In this document: in pieces, positions 1-5,076 of the stretch | How the letters are laid out: each line of letters starts with the position of its first letter | How positions within the stretch are numbered: the stretch's first letter is position 1 | NCBI GenBank assembly: GCA_002501855.1 | Contig: DAOM01000352.1 | Coordinates: 1 to 5,076, forward strand | Direction of reading: 5' to 3' | Source: Candidatus Nitrosopolaris nunavutensis | GTDB lineage: Archaea > Thermoproteota > Nitrososphaeria > Nitrososphaerales > Nitrososphaeraceae | Length of the DNA: 5,076 bases | Program-made: the position numbers and the translations under genes | The notes under the pieces: generated by a model | Seen by the model: only the letters and a program-made list of their open reading frames with translations | Database searches by the model: none | Told to the model about the DNA's origin: nothing

Positions 1-300
1 TGCAAATTGCTCCGTGAAAGGCGCGCTGTTCCAAGCGCCCGGGTTACTATCGGTCAGATGTTTTTGGGCAGAAAACGTCGTGTGTATGGCGTTCTTCATC
101 GCTTGGATGTAGTCGAGTTGGAGATTTGATATCGACTGCGAGTACTGTGGCTGGACCCTAGCCACTTCATCTACTATTTTGATAGAATTTTCTCTAATCG
201 TGTCGTAGAAGTCGCGTGTATCACTAGACCTTATTGTGTTAGTATCGTCTCTGGCTCGGTCAGCAACCTTGAACGTATCATCTTTTGATTTGTCTACCAT
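1..300 (-). CDS. Putative phasin-like helical protein (partial, C-terminus outside window)
   Basis: The reading frame is open from the ATG at 300 to the window edge, giving 100 residues with no stop. An in-frame TGA at 309-307 makes ATG 300 the only reasonable start. The protein is hydrophilic. A charged N-terminus rich in Asp, Arg and Ser (residues 1-35) is followed by a region predicted helical (about 35-82) containing RENSIKIVDEVARVQPQYSQ and SISNLQLDYIQAMKNAI. There is no signal peptide, membrane segment or cysteine. The pattern of a QPQY-type turn followed by an amphipathic helix with LQxDYxxAxKNxI resembles phasin-like proteins that coat polyhydroxyalkanoate granules, which some Nitrososphaerales are thought to make. 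This is a resemblance judged by eye, not a firm family assignment; another coiled-coil or helical-bundle protein is possible. It has its own promoter (TATA 331-340), so it is probably transcribed separately from the upstream fix operon. That the frame is a real gene is well supported; the function is weak. Confidence 0.6.
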   Translation of the reverse strand, partial: MVDKSKDDTFKVADRARDDTNTIRSSDTRDFYDTIRENSIKIVDEVARVQPQYSQSISNLQLDYIQAMKNAIHTTFSAQKHLTDSNPGAWNSAPFTEQFA

Positions 301-330
301 TTCTAATCATAATATAGGGGTATACTCAGC

Positions 331-340
331 CATATATATG
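331..340 (-). promoter_or_regulatory. Archaeal TATA box for the phasin-like gene
   Basis: On the minus strand CATATATATG is centred near 335.5. With the usual archaeal spacing of about 26 bases from box centre to transcription start, transcription would begin near 309, about 9 bases ahead of the ATG at 300. The leader would be very short and without a Shine-Dalgarno sequence. It sits in the intergenic stretch after the fixCX stop. Confidence 0.55.
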
Positions 341-342
341 TT

Positions 343-365
343 GGTAATAATCGGTAATAATTACC
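343..365. repeat. Tandem and palindromic GGTAAT element, candidate operator
   Basis: GGTAATAA occurs at 343-350 and again at 353-360, exactly 10 bases apart (one helical turn). The second copy forms a perfect palindrome with 6-base arms, GGTAAT-A-ATTACC, at 353-365. The element lies directly upstream (minus-strand sense) of the TATA box at 331-340, where archaeal activators commonly bind. The regulator is unknown. Chance is possible in AT-rich intergenic DNA, but the combination of helical phasing, palindrome and promoter position is suggestive. Confidence 0.4.
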
Positions 366-406
366 ATACAGATCCGTAAACTGATTCTCGCTCCCTGGGT
401 GGAGGT

Positions 407-2278
407 CTACCCGTACTTGAATTCAATCCCCTTCTCACCCCGGGGATGCTTCCAGTCAGTTTCTTTGGCGCAGCTACCGCACTCGATACATCCCTCATGC
501 TGAAGCATCACTTCGTCCTGTTCTATGCTATAGCACTTCGTGGGGCAAAGCACGACCATCTTTCTCATAAAATCACTTTTTGGGTCCAAAATCATAATAT
601 GAGAAAGAGTATCGTCATTGTACCTTAATTTTGCAATGCGCTGGGCTATTGTAGGGATACTGCAGCTATAAGTCGAGGCCGTATGAGTTCCTAATTTCTC
701 GGCGAGCTCTATAGGCACCTGCACGTAGGTCTCCCGGGTTTCAACCATCGGCAAAAGACGGTCATAACCAAGTATATTTGCAAAGCCGACAGCAAGACCA
801 CGCAACATGCCACTTGACATTAATTTGAAGATAATGCCGTATCTAGCTTTTACGATATCCACCGGTACAGCCTTAGCTGCATCCAAGAAGAGCTTCAAAT
901 AATCTTTATCGATCTCCTTCATGTCGCGTGTATATGGGCTGTCTTCGATGGACTTGGTATAAAATTCACCCATGTATTCCTCTGCGAAATTGTTTCTATC
1001 TAGAGATCGTGAGATGCTGTTAGCCGCCCTTACGGCATCGTCGATTCCAACATTAAGCCCTTCTATCCTAGGACCGACAAAAATGCCGCGACCGGCAGCA
1101 TCCCCCACAAAAAGAATATTCTTGCGATATGGTTTTTTCATTCTACATCGCTTGCCGTCCGGAACGAGCTTCGCGCTATATTCTAACTCCACATAATCAT
1201 TGACGAATTTTGTTTTGTACCGACCGACTAATTCGTTACGAATACTATCAAGCCTGGCTTTGATCTCCTCTTCGGATTTGTATCTTCCGCTTTCAATAAT
1301 TCTTGCCCTTCCTAATTGAGAGTAATACTGGTCACGGAGATCTCCCCAATTCTTTAGTAGCTTACTTACAGCAAAACGAGCTCTTAATTGTTCCTGTATG
1401 GCAAGACTCTTGTCGATATCTTCTTTAATGGCGACCTCGTCTTTGACAAATTCGCTGATAAGTGGATTCTTCAGTAACCTATCCACAAGAACATACGGCT
1501 CGACAGGATTTTCCATGAGTGAGTCGTAGTGATAGACAGCTCCCAAGGAAAGCGTGTCACGGTTCGTATACAAAAATCCGCCGCCTATATGATCTAGCGT
1601 AACATCGCCTGCAAAAAGATGGGCAGCACCTTCATTAGGTTTGATATTGAACCTTTCTTGAAGGATTTCTTCTGGTAACTTTACCACGACCTTAACTCCC
1701 TGATACAGATCCTCGGGTGTGAATTTGGGTCTTGCCCCGGATAGTTCAGCAAGCTCCGAGTTAACTCCATCTGCGGCAATTATTGCTTTTACTTCGAACG
1801 GTTCAAGTTCATCAGTTTCAACTATAGTCTTATCGCCGTTCCAACTGACCCCGCGAACATGCACACCGCTTACGATCCCACCGCCTTGTCTTTCTGCATT
1901 TTCTCCTGCTTGCTTTGCAAACCAGGCAATTAATTTAGTTAATAAGACAGAATATGCGAAGTTTGACTGATATTCGTGTGCCGGCGTGAGATCGATAGAG
2001 AAAACCTTGTCATTTGAAGTAGCGTGAAGAATGTATTTTGTGATGAGCCTTTCAACTGGGGCTTGCGTCACAAATTCTTGTCCGAACACGTCCTCCACAT
2101 TATATACTCTGCCATTTTTCGGCGTCTTTGAATAGAGAATTCCCCCGGATACATTTTTCGACCCCGGCGTTTTCGCAGCCTCAATCAAAATTGCCTGCTT
2201 GCCTAGATTTGACAATTGTTGTAGTGCACTAAAGCCTGCTGTGCCGCCTCCTACTATGGCAACGTCGAAATGTTCCAA
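407..2278 (-). CDS. fixCX: FixC-FixX fusion: ETF-quinone oxidoreductase-like flavoprotein with C-terminal ferredoxin domain
   Basis: This is the FAD-containing, probably membrane-associated subunit that takes electrons from FixAB and passes them to quinone, fused to its FixX ferredoxin. From the TTG start at 2278 it is 623 residues, against roughly 430 for FixC plus 95 for FixX as separate proteins. Visible parts: the Rossmann motif VAIVGGGTAG (6-15), the FixC signature GSKNVSGGILYS (39-50), the second FAD motif LFVGDAAGRG (389-398) with GPRIEGLNVGIDDA, and a FixX domain (about 545-623). The domain has CPTKC (578, 582) and GCIECGSC (597, 600, 603), then WKHPRGEKG. C578, C597, C600 and C603 match the four cluster ligands of ETF-QO; C582 is extra. 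An insertion of about 80 charged, helical residues (about 279-360) lies before the VELEYSAKLVPDG stretch. The start is uncertain. An in-frame ATG at 2377 would add 33 basic residues and overlap conserved fixB by 97 bases, so I prefer TTG 2278, which places FDVAIVGGG at the expected position. Confidence 0.9.
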   Translation of the reverse strand: MEHFDVAIVGGGTAGFSALQQLSNLGKQAILIEAAKTPGSKNVSGGILYSKTPKNGRVYNVEDVFGQEFVTQAPVERLITKYILHATSNDKVFSIDLTPAHEYQSNFAYSVLLTKLIAWFAKQAGENAERQGGGIVSGVHVRGVSWNGDKTIVETDELEPFEVKAIIAADGVNSELAELSGARPKFTPEDLYQGVKVVVKLPEEILQERFNIKPNEGAAHLFAGDVTLDHIGGGFLYTNRDTLSLGAVYHYDSLMENPVEPYVLVDRLLKNPLISEFVKDEVAIKEDIDKSLAIQEQLRARFAVSKLLKNWGDLRDQYYSQLGRARIIESGRYKSEEEIKARLDSIRNELVGRYKTKFVNDYVELEYSAKLVPDGKRCRMKKPYRKNILFVGDAAGRGIFVGPRIEGLNVGIDDAVRAANSISRSLDRNNFAEEYMGEFYTKSIEDSPYTRDMKEIDKDYLKLFLDAAKAVPVDIVKARYGIIFKLMSSGMLRGLAVGFANILGYDRLLPMVETRETYVQVPIELAEKLGTHTASTYSCSIPTIAQRIAKLRYNDDTLSHIMILDPKSDFMRKMVVLCPTKCYSIEQDEVMLQHEGCIECGSCAKETDWKHPRGEKGIEFKYG

Positions 2279-2280
2279 TT

Positions 2281-3546
2281 TTATTTGTGGACCTCCATAA
2301 CTTGTTTTTGCTTTTTCAATTCTTCTATTAAGACCGGTAGTACGTCCTCCATCCTGCCTCTGATGAAAATATCGCATTCGTCCTTAATCGGGGAATTTGC
2401 ATCGACATTGATAGCGATAACAAATCCCGATTCCTTCATCCCTGCGATGTGCTGCATTGCTCCACTAACTCCTATGGCAACATATATTGCTGGTGCTACT
2501 TTGCGACCACTAGTTCCGATAACTCTATCAGAGTTCATATAGAGCGAAGAGACTGGCTCGCGCACAGAATATGGCTTTTTCGAGATGGGCAATGATACTC
2601 CGATCTCGGCATTTAGTTCGTTAGCTAACTCTCCTATTAATTTTATATTATCCTCTGGCGAATCCTTGATTCCGCGGCCAAAACTTATTACCGCCTTGTG
2701 GCTATCGAAATCGACAGGGCTCTTGGTAACTTGACGATTCAGAACCTTGACAGATTTATCTGCCTGGTGCAATTCTGGACTAAAGTCGACTATAATTCCT
2801 GTCCTAGTGGGATCGCGTTGCAAGGGCGCAAAAACACCTGGTATGATACTGCATGCTTGAGGATGGTATTCCCTTTGTATAGCAGGATTTCGATTATCCA
2901 GGCACAATATGGTGGTCCAGAGAAAGCCTGAGAAATCTGGCCGGTACATTTCCAGTGTTTTTTCGTATCTCGCAAGCTGACCTTTTGTCTTATGTTCGTG
3001 CTTGATTTCAAGGTCTTCAATAACCAATTTGTTGATGTCTGATGCAAGCCCTGATTCTAATTCAGCGAGAACTGTTGCTGACAAGTGCCTGCCGGTGTTG
3101 TCTGCGGAGAAGAACATGTATCTGGGTTTCTTAAATTCTTCACTATATTCCGGCGAAACCTTCGATACACAAACCCTATCTCTAGCAACTTGACTGATAA
3201 CCTTTGTATCAATCAAATTTATTGGGTATCGTAGATTGGGATTTTCTACACATATTACTGCATCTGCGCCATAGTAAACCAATTCCTCGCACAATTTTTT
3301 GATATTAATTCCTAATACGACTGCAACTACCTTCTCAGTTGATGAGTATCTAGCATTAAAAATATCCATGAGCCGCCTCGCTTCACCCAGCATCTCGAGC
3401 GTGACAGGAATTGGCTTACCATCATCGTGCTCTACTACAACGTAGAGGTGTCGGTAGCTTCCTTTGCTTTCATTGGCACTATTAGTGGAGTTCTCCCTTA
3501 TTGGCATGATTGTTCTAGGGTCGGGTAGTGTCGTCGACGCAGCCAT
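2281..3546 (-). CDS. fixB: Electron transfer flavoprotein alpha subunit (FixB/EtfA)
   Basis: This is the larger ETF subunit, binding the FAD that passes electrons on to FixC. At 421 residues it is longer than the usual 310-360. Residues 34-58 (LYVVVEHDDG…TLEMLGEAR) are the N-terminal ETF alpha domain. NTGRHLSATVLAEL (150-163) matches the family TGRDLAP stretch, and RPDFSG…CSIIPGVF (202-239) matches RPAFGG…TVRPGVF. GRGIKD (290-295) and GTSGRKVAPAIYVAIGVSGA with QHIAGMKESGFVIAIN (344-380) form the C-terminal FAD-binding signature. The Arg of the canonical (A/G)SRP motif is replaced by Leu 319 (GVSLPIS). About 30 Ser-, Asn- and Thr-rich residues precede the domain; ATG 3546 is used because it is the first start after the fixA stop (5-base gap), with ATG 3507 as an alternative. 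No Shine-Dalgarno precedes it, so re-initiation after fixA is likely. The C-terminal codons hold the ribosome binding site for fixCX. Confidence 0.93.
   Translation of the reverse strand: MAASTTLPDPRTIMPIRENSTNSANESKGSYRHLYVVVEHDDGKPIPVTLEMLGEARRLMDIFNARYSSTEKVVAVVLGINIKKLCEELVYYGADAVICVENPNLRYPINLIDTKVISQVARDRVCVSKVSPEYSEEFKKPRYMFFSADNTGRHLSATVLAELESGLASDINKLVIEDLEIKHEHKTKGQLARYEKTLEMYRPDFSGFLWTTILCLDNRNPAIQREYHPQACSIIPGVFAPLQRDPTRTGIIVDFSPELHQADKSVKVLNRQVTKSPVDFDSHKAVISFGRGIKDSPEDNIKLIGELANELNAEIGVSLPISKKPYSVREPVSSLYMNSDRVIGTSGRKVAPAIYVAIGVSGAMQHIAGMKESGFVIAINVDANSPIKDECDIFIRGRMEDVLPVLIEELKKQKQVMEVHK
2291..2296 (-). promoter_or_regulatory. Shine-Dalgarno GGAGGT inside the fixB 3' end, for fixCX
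   Basis: The minus strand reads GGAGGT within the last codons of fixB (…Met-Glu-Val-His-Lys-stop). It matches the archaeal 16S 3' end and is the strongest such site seen in the operon. It precedes the TTG at 2278 by 12 bases, which is long but usable, and would couple fixCX translation to fixB termination. The rival ATG at 2377 has a weaker AAGGA only 3 bases upstream. Confidence 0.45.
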
Positions 3547-3551
3547 AGTCG

Positions 3552-4439
3552 CTATTGATTCACCACTCGTACGACAATTTCGTGGATTTTTTCAGCAACC
3601 CTGCGTAGTTGCTGCTGGTCCGAGCCATCGATAACCTCAGCTCTCCTACTTGCCCTAGCTTTGGGGATCCTCTCAACTTTGTATACAATCGTTGGCGATC
3701 CTGGCAACCCAACGAATTTCGGATCAACTTCAAGCTGCTGGGCATTAAAAATCTTCAGATAATTCTTAGTATTTTGTGCTCTTTGCTCCGCTTCCTTCTG
3801 ATATTTTACCGAGGCCAGACGCAGCGAGACAGTGTTAAAAACTGACCTATAAGAAGGGTCTACAGTTATGAATACCGGTAAGGGAGCTTCTATTTCTTCG
3901 ATTACGTCTGGGGTCCCCTGCAAGGTTATCAGTCGCTTTGCTGTCAAAATGCGTTTTTCGATATCGACATCGTAACAAATTACATTGCCTAGGAAGGTAT
4001 AACCTAGCTTCCATGCAGTCTGTGGACCAGTCTGTCCTGTTTCGCCATCTGAAGCTCGATGTCCTGAAAATACAATGTCCATTTTTCCGGTCCCTTCCAT
4101 TTTCTTTATCCCGGTTTTCAAAACCTCTGCAGTTGCCAAAGTATCAGCTCCAGAAAAAATCCTATCACTATAAAGATGTAGGGAATCTGCATCAGAAATT
4201 AACTGCGCCTGTTGTAAGGCAGAATCGGCAATTGGCGGTCCCATTGTTGCTACGGAGATAACAGCACCGTACTTGACTTTGGCATAGAAAGCCGCAGCTG
4301 AAGCAATAGCACTGTGTGGTCCAAGAATGCTTTTCGTCTCTGCTCGATTTAAGGTCCCGTCCGAGTTGTAGCTGACACTGCCTTCAGAGAAATCAGGCTC
4401 AAGTTTCACTATTACTGCTAAATTTAGCGGTGAGGCCAT
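3552..4439 (-). CDS. fixA: Electron transfer flavoprotein beta subunit (FixA/EtfB)
   Basis: This is the small ETF subunit; in bifurcating FixABCX systems it binds the second FAD and NAD(H). It has 295 residues from ATG 4439, slightly above the usual 250-285. LNLAVIVKLEPD near the N-terminus is the family start pattern. SGADTLATAEVL (about 96-107) is the conserved GADT-x-AT motif, and GHRASDGETGQTGPQTAWKLG (from about 126) is the flavin-binding loop, closer to the DG-x-TAQVGPQ form of bifurcating EtfB than to the DDDCNQTGQ form of AMP-binding mitochondrial EtfB. GLPGSPT (about 244-250) matches the GL-x-GSPT motif, followed by a basic tail. The first ATG of the frame is at 4457, but the TATA-like box at 4466-4473 predicts a transcript beginning near 4443, downstream of that codon. 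ATG 4439 also gives the family N-terminus, so I prefer it. First gene of the operon, 5 bases ahead of fixB. Confidence 0.93.
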   Translation of the reverse strand: MASPLNLAVIVKLEPDFSEGSVSYNSDGTLNRAETKSILGPHSAIASAAAFYAKVKYGAVISVATMGPPIADSALQQAQLISDADSLHLYSDRIFSGADTLATAEVLKTGIKKMEGTGKMDIVFSGHRASDGETGQTGPQTAWKLGYTFLGNVICYDVDIEKRILTAKRLITLQGTPDVIEEIEAPLPVFITVDPSYRSVFNTVSLRLASVKYQKEAEQRAQNTKNYLKIFNAQQLEVDPKFVGLPGSPTIVYKVERIPKARASRRAEVIDGSDQQQLRRVAEKIHEIVVRVVNQ

Positions 4440-4465
4440 TAACTCTGCTATCTCCATATAATGCC

Positions 4466-4473
4466 CTTAAATG
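4466..4473 (-). promoter_or_regulatory. TATA-like box of the fix operon
   Basis: The minus strand reads CATTTAAG, centred near 4469.5. The standard archaeal spacing puts the transcription start near 4443, giving a 3-4 base leader before ATG 4439. No better AT-rich box is seen at the distance needed for ATG 4457. Confidence 0.4.
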
Positions 4474-4521
4474 GGTTATGGAACAAACTGATGGTGCATT
4501 GGGTGGAAATTCAATGGCTTC

Positions 4522-4539
4522 ATCTATTTGGGAATAGAT
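4522..4539. repeat. Perfect 7-base inverted repeat upstream of the fix operon
   Basis: ATCTATT at 4522-4528 and AATAGAT at 4533-4539 are exact reverse complements separated by four bases (TGGG). It lies about 50 bases upstream of the fixA TATA-like box. It could be an operator for a dimeric regulator, or a hairpin in the 3' untranslated region of the HD-domain gene. No T-run follows it on the minus strand, so it is not a clear terminator. Confidence 0.3.
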
Positions 4540-4679
4540 ATTCAGAACACACCTTCGTAGCCTCTAAAATTTCTTTATAATAACTAAGCGTACTTGCTAG
4601 ACATCGATTAAGTAACGCCCACGACCTTCTTACATGGGTGGGCCTATGTTCGTTGTTGATGTTGACGCGTTTGATTCCT

Positions 4680-5076
4680 TTACTGTGACTGTGGCATGGT
4701 GAGAGTTTGCTCGAAATATATTGATCGAAGCTTTTCATAAGTGGATCGTATGTTCGCGTAAAAGCAAGGAAGTTTTGGCTGCAACATTGTGTATGCAAGA
4801 TAGAAATCCTCTCCCTCTCGCATATACCGCTTCATTTTATCGTAGATTACCTTTTTGTTCATTTGTGCTACACCCAAAATGAACCTCATATTGTTAAGTC
4901 TGTCCGCAAGTTTGATTGTCTTCACGTCATATTCAGAAGATATAAGAATCGCACAATATTCGCGGAACCTGTTTAGCTCGCGTTCCTCGTTGTTGGCTCC
5001 GGTGAAGTTTTCTAAGGGCCGAATCTTCAGTTGCGTGGCTATATCCTGGACTCTGTTTCCAAACCTATAGCTTAGA
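4680..5076 (-). CDS. RelA/SpoT-type HD-domain phosphohydrolase (partial, N-terminus outside window)
   Basis: The frame is open from the right window edge to the TAA at 4680, giving 131 residues of the C-terminal part. Residues 51-66 read VKTIKLADRLNNMRFI, a close match to the VxxIKLADRLHNMRTL motif of the HD hydrolase domain of RelA/SpoT enzymes, whose Asp (58 here) binds the catalytic metal. The stretch before it fits the helix that precedes this motif in Rel proteins: FGNRV at 5-9, then ENF…ELNRFREYC at 22-41. The HD and ED motifs would lie upstream, outside the window. After the motif the protein has about 65 basic, aromatic residues and ends, so there is no room for the synthetase and TGS domains that follow in long Rel proteins. 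This suggests a stand-alone hydrolase or MESH1-like protein acting on alarmones or another nucleotide. A GTG at 4925 could be mistaken for a start, but the domain clearly continues upstream of it. Transcribed towards the fix operon from 240 bases away. Confidence 0.75.
   Translation of the reverse strand, partial: LSYRFGNRVQDIATQLKIRPLENFTGANNEERELNRFREYCAILISSEYDVKTIKLADRLNNMRFILGVAQMNKKVIYDKMKRYMREGEDFYLAYTMLQPKLPCFYANIRSTYEKLRSIYFEQTLTMPQSQ

Larger units (their letters stand above)
4440..4679. other. Intergenic region between the HD-domain gene and the fix operon
   Basis: About 240 bases without a convincing gene. On the minus strand it holds the fixA promoter, the 7-base inverted repeat at 4522-4539, and a weaker 6-base stem with a 15-base loop (GCCCAC 4617-4622 with GTGGGC 4638-4643) shortly after the stop of the HD-domain gene. 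An AT-rich TTTATAATA stretch lies near 4573-4581. I see no tRNA-like cloverleaf and no clear oligo-T terminator. Confidence 0.5.

Noticed and set aside
391..404. Short stem CTCC…GGAG after the fixCX stop, considered as a terminator
   Set aside because: Only 4 base pairs and no oligo-T run follows on the minus strand.
2790..3047. Minus-strand 85-codon frame inside fixB
   Set aside because: Out-of-frame shadow of fixB, whose own frame is continuous and conserved through this stretch.
446..4261. Several plus-strand open frames of 60-107 codons (for example 446-628, 1719-1970, 2270-2542, 3938-4261)
   Set aside because: They lie antisense within fixCX, fixB and fixA, show no recognisable domain, and have compositions expected from the reverse of conserved coding sequence.
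4476..4523. Tiny 15-codon frame starting at an ATG within the inverted repeat ahead of fixA
   Set aside because: Too short and without a promoter or ribosome binding site; it could be an upstream peptide but nothing supports it.
4617..4643. GCCCAC/GTGGGC stem considered as part of a tRNA or a terminator
   Set aside because: No D, anticodon or T arms can be placed around it, the loop is 15 bases, and no T-run follows; kept only as a remark in the intergenic entry.
4520..4798. Minus-strand open frame of 92 codons
   Set aside because: It overlaps the end of the HD-domain gene in another frame and continues into the intergenic region; the sequence shows no motif and no start signal.
1..5076. 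CRISPR array, insertion sequence or attachment site
   Set aside because: No regularly spaced long repeats, transposase motifs or terminal inverted repeats were seen.

Overview
The window looks archaeal, and I lean towards a mesophilic or soil-type member of the Nitrososphaeria (Thaumarchaeota). The grounds are short TATA-box promoters placed for leaderless or nearly leaderless transcripts, little Shine-Dalgarno use at the first genes, moderate GC, and an electron-transfer flavoprotein (ETF) operon of FixABCX type in which FixC and FixX are fused. The lineage is an inference; no rRNA or lineage marker lies in the window. All genes I can support are on the minus strand, so the window reads from right to left.

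At the right edge (4680-5076) is the C-terminal 131 residues of a RelA/SpoT-type HD-domain protein, a putative alarmone hydrolase, whose N-terminus is outside the window. A 240-base gap follows. It holds no convincing gene, but it contains two inverted repeats and a TATA-like box just ahead of the operon. The operon is fixA/etfB (about 3552-4439), then fixB/etfA (2281-3546) after a 5-base gap, then a fixC-fixX fusion (407-2278, or from 2377 if the upstream ATG is used). The last gene is probably coupled to fixB through a Shine-Dalgarno sequence inside the end of fixB. A 106-base intergenic stretch carries a second promoter with a repeated and palindromic element. This drives a partial helical protein (1-300) that looks phasin-like and leaves the window on the left.

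The three fix genes should form one membrane-associated flavoenzyme complex. FixA and FixB bind the ETF flavins and take electrons from NADH or from a dehydrogenase. FixC (FAD, quinone-facing) and the C-terminal FixX domain (one 4Fe-4S cluster) pass them to quinone and perhaps ferredoxin. FixA and FixB carry motifs closer to the bifurcating ETFs than to the simple mitochondrial type. Unusual points are an insertion of about 80 charged residues inside FixC, the loss of the usual flavin-stacking arginine in FixB, and an N-terminal extension on FixB. The neighbouring phasin-like and alarmone-type genes hint at a link to carbon storage or nutrient stress, but this rests on proximity only.
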